DNA from: UBA1546 sp049302185
GTDB taxonomy: Bacteria; Nitrospirota; Thermodesulfovibrionia; Thermodesulfovibrionales; UBA1546
Direction of reading: 5' to 3'
Assembly: GCA_049302185.1 (NCBI GenBank)
Contig: JBAQLV010000028.1
Coordinates: 1 to 39,005 of the forward strand
DNA length: 39,005 bases
How positions within the stretch are numbered: position 1 is the stretch's first letter; the number at the start of each line of letters is the position of its first letter. The position numbers and the translations under genes are program-made. Positions 1-7,471 of the stretch are shown one piece after another. The notes beneath the pieces were generated by a model, which did not search any database, had not been told where the DNA came from, and saw only the letters and a list, made by a program, of their open reading frames with translations.

Positions 1-2
1 TG

Positions 3-980
3 GATGAAGATAACTGTATGGTTGATATTGCCAAGTTCTTTCTTTCTTTTACACAGTCCGAATCATGCGGAAAGTGTCCGCCATGCAGAATAGGCACATA
101 CCAGATGCTCCAGATACTCGAAAAGATAACATCAGGTAACGGCGAAGAAGGCGATATAGAAAAGCTAAAGAGACTCGGGGAGTCTGTAGCAGCAGGTTCT
201 CTCTGTGGTCTTGGCCAGAGCGCACCGAATCCCGTGCTTACAACTATAAGATATTTCCGCGATGAATATGAAGAGCATATAAAGGATAAATACTGCAGGG
301 CAAAGGTTTGCAGTGGTATGGGCATTTTTGAAATCAATCAGGAAGAGTGTATCGAATGTGGACTCTGTAAACAGGCATGTGCCTTTAGTGCTGTTATTGA
401 AACAAAGAATAAATATTTTATTGCCCGCGATTACTGTACGGGATGTAAGGCGTGCTACCATGCCTGTCCTGTAGATGCGGTTAAACTTCTGAGTCCAAGA
501 CATATAAGGCTTGAAGAGGAATTTAAAATACCTCTTGAAAGTATTGATATCATCGAAAGGAGATGCAAGATGACATTAAAAAATATCATAGAGTCAAAAT
601 CTTTAATGATAGTGACCATTACTAAAGATCAAACGATTTCTGATGCAGTAAAAATTATGGGTGAAAGGAATGTCAGCGGTGTATTCGTTGTGGATGAGAA
701 TAATAAATTAGTGGGTATATTTACTGAAAGGGATATTGTGCGTTGTGTTGTTAATGGTATATCTTTAGAGAATGAAGTCATAGAGAATATAATGAGAACC
801 GATATTACAACATTTGACCCTTCGATGGAAATAAGTTCAGCAATAGCTGTTGCATCAAAAAAGAAGATCAGACATTTACCCGTTGTTGAAGAGGATAAGA
901 TAGTAGGGATGATTACTTTTAGAGATTTAGTTTCATATCTGCTACCAGAGATCTGCTATATGGCAAAGGAAATTTATTGA
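3..980 (+). CDS. NuoF/HydB-like diaphorase subunit, C-terminal part, fused in frame to a CBS-domain pair (5' truncated by window)
   Basis: The frame is open from the window edge, so the flavin/NAD-binding part lies outside. Visible first is the NuoF 4Fe-4S segment (ESCGKCPPCRIGTYQM), which in this family links FMN to the iron-sulfur chain. Two ferredoxin-type clusters follow (CIECGLCKQAC and CTGCKACYHAC), typical of the HydB/HndC-like branch rather than plain complex I NuoF. After residue ~183 of the visible part come two CBS motifs (SGVFVVDENNKLVGIFTERD and RHLPVVEEDKIVGMITFRD), which usually bind adenine nucleotides. No stop separates the two halves. A Shine-Dalgarno and ATG sit exactly at the join (556-572), so the CBS part may also be made alone. 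The NuoG-like gene follows after 104 bases, suggesting a NAD(H)-linked electron-transfer or hydrogenase/formate dehydrogenase-type complex in the cytoplasm. The family call is firm; the fusion could be real or a recent loss of a stop codon. Confidence 0.85.
   Translation, partial: DEDNCMVDIAKFFLSFTQSESCGKCPPCRIGTYQMLQILEKITSGNGEEGDIEKLKRLGESVAAGSLCGLGQSAPNPVLTTIRYFRDEYEEHIKDKYCRAKVCSGMGIFEINQEECIECGLCKQACAFSAVIETKNKYFIARDYCTGCKACYHACPVDAVKLLSPRHIRLEEEFKIPLESIDIIERRCKMTLKNIIESKSLMIVTITKDQTISDAVKIMGERNVSGVFVVDENNKLVGIFTERDIVRCVVNGISLENEVIENIMRTDITTFDPSMEISSAIAVASKKKIRHLPVVEEDKIVGMITFRDLVSYLLPEICYMAKEIY
556..572 (+). promoter_or_regulatory. Internal ribosome binding site and ATG at the ferredoxin/CBS junction
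   Basis: AAAGGAG at 556-562 is followed after seven bases by ATG at 570-572, in frame with the upstream iron-sulfur protein. The ATG begins MTLKNIIESKS, a natural start for a stand-alone CBS-pair protein. The placement suggests either an ancestral separate gene or dual initiation. Confidence 0.5.
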
Positions 981-1084
981 AATAAAATTACCAGAACACA
1001 GAGTGTTGAAGTTAGAAAACATAAAAAAGAAGAGGTAGGTTGATAGAGATAAAGACCATCCTAAATTTATATAGGGAGGAATAA

Positions 1085-3115
1085 ATGGCAAACAAAGTTA
1101 TGCTTACAATAGATGGCAAAGAGGTTCGAGCTCCTGAAGGCATGAATCTTATAGATGCAGCAGAGCTTGCGGGTATTCATATACCGAATCTCTGTTATCT
1201 CAAAGGCATGAAAGGTATCGGTGCGTGCAGACTTTGCCTTATAGATATAGAAGGGATGAAGGCACCTGTAATAGCATGCAATACAAAGGTCAAAGAAGGC
1301 ATGGTTATAAATACGAAGACTGAAAAGGTTCAGGAGATAAGGAAATTCGTCATAGACCTTATCCTTTCCATGCACCCACTCGATTGCATGACATGTACAA
1401 AGGCAGGTATATGCAACCTTCAGAAATATGCCTATGACTTTGAGCTTAAGGAATCGAGCTTTACAAGGAAAAAGTTAGGCTATCCAACTGATGAGGCAAA
1501 TCCCTTTATCAAGAGAGATCCCGAATACTGTATTCTGTGCGGCAGATGTGTCAGGGTCTGTAAGGAACAGGGGACGAATGTCCTTGAATTTATGGGAAGG
1601 GGTGTTGGAGCAAAGGTTATTACTGCAAACGACAAACCGCTTCAGGAATCAGAATGCACATTCTGCGGGAGCTGTGTTGATGCATGCCCTGTAAATGCCC
1701 TCCTTGAGGCCGACAGATGGCGTAAAGGCAGAGAATGGGAGTATGAAAAAGTTAATTCAGTATGTCTTTTGTGCGGTAATGGTTGTGATATCACTGTGAG
1801 CACCAAAGAAGGCAGTGTACAAAAAATTAGGGCAGGAGCACCGGAAAGCTCTGCAGATAGATATATCTGTGCTTATGGCAGATTCGGTTTTGACTGTATT
1901 GAAGCTGAGACACGTATAACGTCTCCTATGAAAAGGGTAAACGGTGAACTTAAAGAGACTACATGGGAAGACGCCCTTGGTATAGTTGCTGATAAACTTA
2001 AGACAGCCGGCAAGGACGCTGGATTTATAAGCACGGCAGGAATAATGAATGAGGATGCACTTGTCCTTAAACAGCTTGCAGCATCTGTGAAGTCAAAGAA
2101 CTTAGATACAACGGCAAGTCTTTATTCTGACGCTGATTCTCTGAAGAATCCCGAGCGGCTCGGGACATCTGATATTGATTCAGCAGACCTTATCATACTT
2201 GCAGGACTGAATCCCAACCAGTGGACAAGGGTATTGCCGGCGCTTGATGCTGCAATAAGAAGGAGAGTGAATTCAGGCGCAAAGCTTATTGTGATAAATT
2301 CAGGCGATACAAACATATCAGCAGTTGCAGCATTAAGCATCAAAGGCGATGAGGCAAAGATACTCTCCGAGATTGCACAGGGTGTTATCTCAAAAGGCGC
2401 AAAGGTTCCAAAAGAAATGGTTCATGCACTCGCATCTGTTGATCCTTCAGATGATGCGATAAAAGGCGCAGAGCTATTCATGACAGCAAATAACCCATTG
2501 ATATTCTCCTCCCCTTCCCTCTACGATGCAGCTGCAAATCTCTCATTGATAAAAGGCGCCGCAGTAGCAGTGCCTATAGAGAGCAATGCCAAAGGCGTTA
2601 TCTTGATGGGAATTGAAGGCGAAGGAAAGTCCTACAAAGAAATGGTTGGTGACGGCATGAATGTCCTTTATGCAATCGGTGAGCTTCCTCTGAGCAAGAG
2701 GCCAAAAACAGATTTTCTCGTAGTCCAGAACTCTCACCTGACAGAACTCGCAAAGCAGGCGGATGTTGTCCTTCCGTCAGCAGCGTTCCTTGAGGCGTCA
2801 GGAACAATGGTTGATTATATGGGAAGGCTTAAATGCCTCTGCAAGGCGATAGAGCCGGCAGGACAGGCAATGTCTCACAGTGAAATATTAATGGCAGTCG
2901 CAAAGGCAGTCGGCAAGGATATCAAGGAGCCAAAGGATGCAGACGTCAAGAAGGCATTAAAGGTAAAACCAAAGGTTTCGCTTAAGCCTTTCAAGAAAAA
3001 AGAAGGCTTGGATGTGAATCCTCAAGAGATGATAGAGTCAATCAATGCCTCTGTAATCAACGGGTCAAGGCTTCTCTGGCTCAAAGAGTCTGAAAAGGCA
3101 CTGGCAGGAGCGTAA
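1085..3115 (+). CDS. NuoG-like / molybdopterin-oxidoreductase-type iron-sulfur subunit (676 aa)
   Basis: The N-terminus has a [2Fe-2S] ferredoxin domain (Cys at NLCYL, GACRLC and IACN). A His/Cys cluster follows (HPLDCMTCTKAGIC), then two 4Fe-4S motifs (CILCGRCVRVC and CTFCGSCVDAC). Next is the Mo-bisPGD-type 4Fe-4S motif (CLLCGNGCDITV ... ICAYGRFGFD) and a shortened molybdopterin-oxidoreductase-like region to the end. This order matches NuoG and the electron-input subunits of NAD-linked hydrogenases or formate dehydrogenases; at 676 aa it is shorter than E. coli NuoG (about 900). The start is set by GGGAGGA at 1074-1080, four bases before ATG. With the NuoF-like gene upstream it probably forms a soluble or membrane-associated NAD(P)H-linked electron-transfer module. 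Whether it serves complex I, a hydrogenase or a dehydrogenase cannot be told here. A strong terminator follows. Confidence 0.85.
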   Translation: MANKVMLTIDGKEVRAPEGMNLIDAAELAGIHIPNLCYLKGMKGIGACRLCLIDIEGMKAPVIACNTKVKEGMVINTKTEKVQEIRKFVIDLILSMHPLDCMTCTKAGICNLQKYAYDFELKESSFTRKKLGYPTDEANPFIKRDPEYCILCGRCVRVCKEQGTNVLEFMGRGVGAKVITANDKPLQESECTFCGSCVDACPVNALLEADRWRKGREWEYEKVNSVCLLCGNGCDITVSTKEGSVQKIRAGAPESSADRYICAYGRFGFDCIEAETRITSPMKRVNGELKETTWEDALGIVADKLKTAGKDAGFISTAGIMNEDALVLKQLAASVKSKNLDTTASLYSDADSLKNPERLGTSDIDSADLIILAGLNPNQWTRVLPALDAAIRRRVNSGAKLIVINSGDTNISAVAALSIKGDEAKILSEIAQGVISKGAKVPKEMVHALASVDPSDDAIKGAELFMTANNPLIFSSPSLYDAAANLSLIKGAAVAVPIESNAKGVILMGIEGEGKSYKEMVGDGMNVLYAIGELPLSKRPKTDFLVVQNSHLTELAKQADVVLPSAAFLEASGTMVDYMGRLKCLCKAIEPAGQAMSHSEILMAVAKAVGKDIKEPKDADVKKALKVKPKVSLKPFKKKEGLDVNPQEMIESINASVINGSRLLWLKESEKALAGA

Positions 3116-3124
3116 AATCTTAAT

Positions 3125-3151
3125 GTCATTCCCGTGAAAACGGGAATCCAG
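3125..3151. repeat. Short dispersed inverted repeat (GTCATTCCCG...CGGGAATCCAG type)
   Basis: A 27-base hairpin-forming unit with arms ATTCCCGT and ACGGGAAT around a short A-rich loop. A diverged relative, arranged as a pair of facing halves, occurs at 5146-5210. Such units are common intergenic repeats in Nitrospirota and Desulfobacterota. Confidence 0.6.
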
Positions 3152-3164
3152 AATGAATTTACTA

Positions 3165-3197
3165 AAAAGGGCGGTCGATTCGACCGCCCTTTTTTTT
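3165..3197 (+). terminator. Rho-independent terminator after the NuoG-like gene
   Basis: A perfect 9-bp stem, GGGCGGTCG (3169-3177) with CGACCGCCC (3181-3189), a three-base loop, an A-run before and eight T after (3190-3197). It ends the NuoF/NuoG transcript and separates it from the next promoter. Confidence 0.9.
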
Positions 3198-3206
3198 ATT
3201 CCGGTA

Positions 3207-3230
3207 TGATATAATTTATCTTCTGGAGGA
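3207..3230 (+). promoter_or_regulatory. Extended -10 promoter and ribosome binding site for the DUF5618-like gene
   Basis: TGATATAAT at 3207-3215 is a perfect extended -10 (TGnTATAAT) with no clear -35, placed directly after the terminator. GGAGGA at 3225-3230 precedes ATG 3234. Confidence 0.6.
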
Positions 3231-3233
3231 AAT

Positions 3234-3611
3234 ATGCAGAGAGAATCATTACGCTATTTAGAAAACGCAAAAAGCATAGTAAGAGATGTCAAAATTGAGG
3301 GCAAATACTATACCGACATAAAACCTGTCAGGGAAGCTTTCGGGGCTGCATATCTTGCGATTCTTGAGGCAATAAATGAACGCCTAATAAAAAAAGGCTA
3401 TACTAAAAAAGACCTCCCTAAGTCTGTGGATGAGTACAGAAAAACTTTGAAAAAATATTTTGCAGTAAATAACGGAAAACTCGCGAGAGAGTTCGAGGGT
3501 CTTTACGACACTCTGCACATTGCAGGCTACTACCGCGGACTTATTTACAATGTTGACCTGGTGAAAGACGCCATGAAAGCAGCAAAAGAGTTTATAGAAA
3601 AGGTTAAGTGA
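3234..3611 (+). CDS. Small helical protein, DUF5618-like (125 aa)
   Basis: The pattern SLRYLENAK near the N-terminus, KYYTDIKPVREAFGAAYLAILEAI, then a C-terminal FEGLYDTLHIAGYYRGLIYNVD segment matches my recollection of the DUF5618 family. These are about 120-residue all-helical proteins resembling HEPN-like four-helix folds. No catalytic motif, signal peptide or membrane segment is seen. It has its own extended -10 promoter and GGAGG ribosome binding site, and is followed by decayed sequence, so it is probably monocistronic. The function is unknown. HEPN-like folds are often toxins or nucleotide-associated proteins, but neither an RxxxxH motif nor a partner antitoxin is visible, so I assign no such role. 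Confidence 0.65.
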   Translation: MQRESLRYLENAKSIVRDVKIEGKYYTDIKPVREAFGAAYLAILEAINERLIKKGYTKKDLPKSVDEYRKTLKKYFAVNNGKLAREFEGLYDTLHIAGYYRGLIYNVDLVKDAMKAAKEFIEKVK

Positions 3612-3716
3612 GAGAGAAAAGGCACTGGGAGCTGGCGAGGGACACATCCCTATTTCTTTTCTTAACACCCCTTTCCTCCTTATGAAACATCAGCAGAGTT
3701 TTAATAATTCTCACCT

Positions 3717-3755
3717 TCCCCCTACCTCTCCTTGCCAATGAGGAGGTTAAGGGGA
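3717..3755. repeat. Imperfect C-rich/G-rich palindrome in the gap after the DUF5618-like gene
   Basis: TTCCCCCTACCTCTCC faces AGGAGGTTAAGGGGA across about eight bases. It looks like a decayed relative of the G/C-run palindromes found inside tamB and the radical SAM gene. The rest of 3612-3800 holds a GGGACACATCCC motif at about 3640-3651 and no gene. Confidence 0.45.
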
Positions 3756-3800
3756 CCTCAGTAGAGCCTATTGCCTCACATAAGAATCTATACGAAATAA

Positions 3801-4019
3801 TATCATTACCGTATATATGCCGATAACATTCAGCTTCTTATCTTCGATGTAGGAATGCCAAAGAAGACCGGTACAGATGCATATAAAGAGATAAAGAATA
3901 CAAGACCTGATATCAAAGTCATTTTTATTAGCGGGTACGATCCAGATATTCTCCATAAGAAAGGAGTTCTTAAAGAAGGATTAAACTTTGTATCAAAACC
4001 AATAAATTCGATAGTGTAA
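3801..4019 (+). pseudogene. Remnant of a response-regulator receiver domain
   Basis: One frame encodes LLIFDVGMPKKTGTDAYKEI, then RPDIKVIFISGYD and LKEGLNFVSKP. These are the phospho-acceptor Asp loop, the Thr/Ser strand (here FISGY) and the conserved Lys (SKP) of a receiver domain such as those ending hybrid histidine kinases. The N-terminal strand with the acidic pair is missing, no start codon or ribosome binding site is present, and the usual last helix after KP is replaced by a stop at 4017-4019. It is a non-functional fragment beside a transposase fragment, so the region was probably broken by an insertion. Confidence 0.75.
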
Positions 4020-4049
4020 CATCAATTTGGGAAACTTCTACGGGAAATA

Positions 4050-4463
4050 ATGAGAACAATTGATAGATATGGACTAAAAAGAAGGTATCTCAATAAACAT
4101 AAAAAAGATGTAAAGCATTTCTTCGACCATTTGCAGAATTATGAATACAAGTCTGAACTGGCAATTCAATACCCAAAAAAATTTAGAAAGAACAGAAATA
4201 AACTGTTTACTTTTTTGGACTATGATAGCATCCCCTGGAATAATAATAATGCTGAGCATGCAATAAAACACTTGGCAAGGTATAGAAGAAATGTTGATGG
4301 TTTATTCTCAGAAAAAGGGGTTAAAGAGTATTTGATTCTTTTAAGTATCTATCAAACATGCAAGTATAAGGGATTGAACTTCTTGAAATTTTTAATGTCA
4401 GAGGAAAAGAGTATTTTTTCACACTTTGAAAAATATTACAGGATTCGTAAATCTTCTCATTGA
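4050..4463 (+). pseudogene. C-terminal fragment of an IS66-like DDE transposase
   Basis: The 137-residue frame contains IPWNNNNAEHAIKHLARYRR and a GLFSEKGVKEYLILLSIYQT segment. This is the region around the last catalytic Glu of IS66-like transposases, with the short C-terminal tail. The N-terminal zinc/helical part and both catalytic Asp residues are absent and no ribosome binding site precedes the first ATG. I read it as a 5'-deleted insertion-sequence remnant. The IS66 assignment is moderately sure; that it is a transposase end is more so. The start is simply the first ATG in the frame and need not be real. Confidence 0.7.
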
Positions 4464-4543
4464 AAAAAATGTGGCAAGATATAGTATATAATGCCCAACC
4501 AGACAAAAAATAGACAATAGCCCCATTTAGAACATAGAGATTT

Positions 4544-4573
4544 TTGTCAACAAATGAGTGTTTATGATATATT
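4544..4573 (+). promoter_or_regulatory. Possible sigma70-type promoter for the 116-aa protein
   Basis: TTGTCA (4544-4549) and TATATT (4568-4573) are 18 bases apart, with AAAGGAGG (4598-4605) downstream just before ATG 4612. The sequence is AT-rich, so chance matches are likely. Confidence 0.35.
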
Positions 4574-4611
4574 AGTGGAGTACCATTTACATTTTATAAA
4601 GGAGGAATTTT

Positions 4612-4962
4612 ATGGGACTATGGGACAGGGTTAAAAAAGACATCCAGAAAGGCGTTGATGAGAGCATTGCTGCTGTAAGAAAGGGAGCTACTGTTGCCGT
4701 TGAAAAGGCAGAGGAACTGGCAGAGGAAGGAAAGAGGAGATACAAAGTTTTTGAACTGAAAATGAAGGTTCAGTCTAATTTCACAGAACTCGGCGGGAAG
4801 GTTTATGACCTTGCATCAAAAAGCGCGAAAAGTCCTCTGCTTGATGCAAAGGTAAAGGCAACAATGGCAGGCATAAAAAAACTTGAAGCTCAGATTGCAA
4901 GACTTGAAAATCTCTCTCCTAAAAAGAAAGGCGCTGGCAGATCAAAATCAAAAAGAAAGTAG
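4612..4962 (+). CDS. Small charged helical protein of unknown function (116 aa)
   Basis: It starts MGLWDRVKKDIQKGVDESI and is almost entirely predicted amphipathic helix: Ala/Lys/Glu-rich at residues 15-45, a second helix around KMKVQSNFTELGGKVYDLAS, a third (KVKATMAGIKKLEAQIARLE) that could form a coiled coil, and a Lys/Arg/Ser tail. There is no signal peptide or membrane segment. AAAGGAGG six bases before ATG is a strong ribosome binding site, suggesting good expression. The basic tail could touch nucleic acid or the membrane, but nothing shows this. I do not recognise a named family. It stands alone between an insertion-sequence remnant and the lemA cluster. Confidence 0.75.
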   Translation: MGLWDRVKKDIQKGVDESIAAVRKGATVAVEKAEELAEEGKRRYKVFELKMKVQSNFTELGGKVYDLASKSAKSPLLDAKVKATMAGIKKLEAQIARLENLSPKKKGAGRSKSKRK

Positions 4963-5145
4963 ATAGGGGTAAACCGAAAAACATAGAAAGGCCTGTTCCA
5001 AAGATTCATAATAAAGGGGCAATAACTGCCTGCATCAACACCTCATGCCGACTGCGGAAAGCAGGATGCGTGGGATTTGTAGGTTGTCCGGGATTTATGT
5101 CAAGATAGAATCTATAGCAAATTAAGCGAGCTAAATGTTGTAGTT

Positions 5146-5210
5146 GTCATTCTTGCGAAAGCAGGAAACCAGAGGGAAAAGGCTGGATTCCGCATCAAGT
5201 GCGGAATGAC
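5146..5210. repeat. Pair of facing dispersed-repeat halves upstream of lemA
   Basis: The left half begins GTCATTC at 5146 and ends ACCAG at 5172. The right half begins CTGGATTCCGC at 5183 and ends GGAATGAC at 5210. The ends are complementary and the right half is itself a hairpin (ATTCCGCA/TGCGGAAT). Same family as 3125-3151. The right half ends 16 bases before the lemA ATG, so it may shape the leader of that mRNA. Confidence 0.6.
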
Positions 5211-5226
5211 AAAACTGGAGGATGTA

Positions 5227-5808
5227 ATGAAAAAGTTTATGTATGTTGTCTTTGCTTTAGTGTTACTAACGATTTCAGGCTGCGGTTATAACACAATGCA
5301 GGCAAATGAAGAGACTGTAAAGGCAGCGTGGGGTGATGTTGAAGCGTCATACCAGAGAAGAAATGATTTAATACCGAATCTTGTAGAGGTTGTGAAGGGA
5401 TACGCTAAGCATGAAAGAGAAACACTTACCGCAGTTACAGAAGCAAGGGCAAAGGTTGGATCAATACAGATGTCAAAAAGCATCCTTGATAACCCTAAGG
5501 CATTTACTCAGTTTCAGGAGGCACAGAGAGCTTTAAGCAGTGCGCTTTCAAGACTTATGGTTGTGGTAGAAAAATATCCTGATCTCAAGGCAAACCAGAA
5601 CTTCAGAGACCTTCAGCACCAGCTTGAAGGAACGGAGAACAGGATAAATGTTGCGCGCACACGCTACAACAAAGCTATTGAGACTTTCAACACATCAATC
5701 AGGATATTCCCGAATAACATTACGAACAAGCTGCTGCTTCAGCTAAAACTGAAGGAGCCATTTAAGGCGGAGGCTGGAGCAGAAAAAGCTCCGCAGGTGA
5801 AATTTTAA
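5227..5808 (+). CDS. lemA: LemA family lipoprotein
   Basis: The chosen ATG has GGAGG (5217-5221) five bases upstream and gives a lipoprotein signal: MKK, a hydrophobic stretch, then the lipobox LTISGC with Cys19. The mature part shows the LemA helix signature (VKAAWGDVEASYQRRNDLIPNL, then VEVVKGYAKHERETLTAVTEAR, then ENRINVARTRYNKAIETFN). At about 193 aa it is normal for the family. LemA proteins are membrane-anchored helical proteins of unclear function, regularly encoded next to TPM-domain proteins as here. An in-frame ATG 21 bases upstream lies in the repeat and would add MTKLEDV before the signal peptide, so I reject it. The two downstream TPM genes probably share the transcript. Confidence 0.95.
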   Translation: MKKFMYVVFALVLLTISGCGYNTMQANEETVKAAWGDVEASYQRRNDLIPNLVEVVKGYAKHERETLTAVTEARAKVGSIQMSKSILDNPKAFTQFQEAQRALSSALSRLMVVVEKYPDLKANQNFRDLQHQLEGTENRINVARTRYNKAIETFNTSIRIFPNNITNKLLLQLKLKEPFKAEAGAEKAPQVKF

Positions 5809-5816
5809 ATACCTCT

Positions 5817-6812
5817 ATGCCGAGACAGACAGGACATAGCATTTACGCTCATTCTCGTCCCGATAAGTCGGGACTCCGAGGTATTTTATCTCTTTATTTA
5901 TCATATACAGACTGTTTGAATATCGATAAAATAAAACCGCTTAAAATACTATGTCCTGTCTGTATTTTATTTTTTATCCTTTTGTTCCCATTTTCTGCTC
6001 ATGCCCTTGATGTGCCAAAACTACAGGGGCATGTTAATGATTACGCAAATATGATATCCCCATCAACTAAGGCTGAATTGGAAAAAGAGCTGAATTCTTT
6101 TGAACAGACAGATTCAACGCAGATTGTCATCCTCACAATCCCCTCTCTTGAAGGTAAGGTTTTGGATGAATTCAGCATTAAGGTAGCTGAGTCATGGAAG
6201 ATAGGACAGAAAGGAAAAGACAACGGAATAATCATCACTGTCGCGAAACAGGAAAAAAAGATAAGGGTTGAGGTTGGCCGCGGACTCGAAGGAAAATTAA
6301 CCGACCTTGCCGCGGGAAGAATCGTTGACCTTGTTATAAAACCGAAATTCAAAAGAGGCGATTTTGACGGAGGTTTTGTATCAGGAGTGCATTCTCTTAT
6401 TGACGCGACAAGGGGTGAGTTTAAGGCTGATAAAAACCACCTGCCCAAAAAGAAGGACAGCATACACAACTTCTTAACCATTCTTATCTTTGGTGTAATA
6501 GTTTTACTGTTCATAGGAAGCATATCGCGCATCGTTGGAGGCGTATCGGGAGCGATAGGCCTTCCTGCACTTATTCACTTAACACTTACACCCATCGGGC
6601 TTATTGCATTTATCATCCTCTCTGCTGCCGGATTGCTTGCAGGACTTTTCCTGCCAAAACTCTTCTCCTCAGGCAGACATCACAGCGGCGGAGGTTTCTT
6701 GTCCGGCGGAGGATACTATGGGTCAGGCAGTGGTTTCAGCGGTGGAGGCTTTGGAGGTTTCAGCGGCGGAGGCGGCAGTTTTGGCGGGGGCGGAGCATCA
6801 GGAGACTGGTAA
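5817..6812 (+). CDS. TPM-domain membrane protein (YgcG family)
   Basis: It has a signal peptide (PLKILCPVCILFFILLFPF then SAHA), a TPM domain (LQGHVNDYANMISPSTKAEL ... GRGLEGKLTDLAAGRIVDLV), two membrane helices near residues 220-240 and 255-277, and a Gly/Ser-rich tail with repeated SGGG ending GASGDW. This is the standard YgcG layout, found with LemA. TPM domains face the periplasm and are implicated in quality control or, in plants, photosystem II repair; the bacterial role is uncertain. The start is unclear. ATG 5817 gives a 40-residue extension encoded by the inverted-repeat segment, while TTG 5916 would give a normal signal peptide but has no good ribosome binding site. The ATG is listed because it is the only ATG before the signal peptide. 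The stop overlaps the next start (TAATG). Confidence 0.85.
   Translation: MPRQTGHSIYAHSRPDKSGLRGILSLYLSYTDCLNIDKIKPLKILCPVCILFFILLFPFSAHALDVPKLQGHVNDYANMISPSTKAELEKELNSFEQTDSTQIVILTIPSLEGKVLDEFSIKVAESWKIGQKGKDNGIIITVAKQEKKIRVEVGRGLEGKLTDLAAGRIVDLVIKPKFKRGDFDGGFVSGVHSLIDATRGEFKADKNHLPKKKDSIHNFLTILIFGVIVLLFIGSISRIVGGVSGAIGLPALIHLTLTPIGLIAFIILSAAGLLAGLFLPKLFSSGRHHSGGGFLSGGGYYGSGSGFSGGGFGGFSGGGGSFGGGGASGDW
5825..5963. repeat. 139-bp segment bounded by a perfect 15-bp inverted repeat, with an inner hairpin
   Basis: ACAGACAGGACATAG (5825-5839) is exactly complementary to CTATGTCCTGTCTGT (5949-5963). Between them is a 7-bp hairpin, GTCCCGA and TCGGGAC with loop TAAG (5857-5874). It covers the start region of the TPM gene and part of its signal-peptide codons. 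It may be a miniature inserted element or an RNA structure controlling the lemA-TPM junction. Confidence 0.6.
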
Positions 6813-7453
6813 TGAAAAATAACCTAAAGGCAGAAAAAATTTTTACTGAAGAAGAGAAAAAAAGGATAGAAGATACAACCCGTGATGTTGAATCCCGCAC
6901 CATCGGAGAGGTTGCCGTAATGGTTGTTGCCAGCAGCAATCAATATATTGAGGCAGAAATCTTAGGCGGGATATTTCTCGGAAGCATCATCTCGCTGATT
7001 ATAACTGCCTTATACTTCAACTCATCTGTCTGGTCATTCATTCCCGTGAGTTTTATCTTGTTTTTCCCGACAAGATTTCTATTCAGGAAATTTCCTGTTC
7101 TTAAAACCTCATTCATTGGCTTCAGAAGAAAAGAGGAGACAGTAAGGCAGAGGGCTGTGAGGGCATTTTATGAAAAGGGACTTTATAAAACCAGAAAAAA
7201 TACCGGGGTTCTATTCTTCATCTCCATCCTTGAAAGAAAGGTCTGGGTTCTTGCTGATAAAGGAATTTATGAAAAGATCGAACAGGAGACTCTAAATAAA
7301 TTTGCGATAACCGTATCTCAGGGGATAAAAGAAGGCCGTGCGTGCGATTCTTTATGTGATGCCATAAGAGAGGCTGGAGAACTTCTTGCAAAACATTTTC
7401 CTGTAACTCCGGGCGATACAGACGAGCTTTCAAATAAAGTGATGACTGAGTAA
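6812..7453 (+). CDS. Second TPM-domain membrane protein
   Basis: This 213-aa protein begins with a cytoplasm-like helix (FTEEEKKRIEDTTRDVESRT) joined directly to IGEVAVMVVASSNQY, the first strand of the TPM fold. The domain is split by two hydrophobic segments at about residues 50-90, then resumes with GVLFFISILERKVWVLADKG and ending helices. TPM proteins with this inserted membrane hairpin commonly follow YgcG-type genes. The start overlaps the preceding stop in TAATG, so translation is coupled. It probably acts with LemA and the YgcG-like protein at the inner membrane. There is no signal peptide. The gene is convergent with the Omp85 gene, with only 18 bases between them and no visible terminator. 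Confidence 0.85.
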   Translation: MKNNLKAEKIFTEEEKKRIEDTTRDVESRTIGEVAVMVVASSNQYIEAEILGGIFLGSIISLIITALYFNSSVWSFIPVSFILFFPTRFLFRKFPVLKTSFIGFRRKEETVRQRAVRAFYEKGLYKTRKNTGVLFFISILERKVWVLADKGIYEKIEQETLNKFAITVSQGIKEGRACDSLCDAIREAGELLAKHFPVTPGDTDELSNKVMTE

Positions 7454-7471
7454 AATATATTGCTGCTCAAT

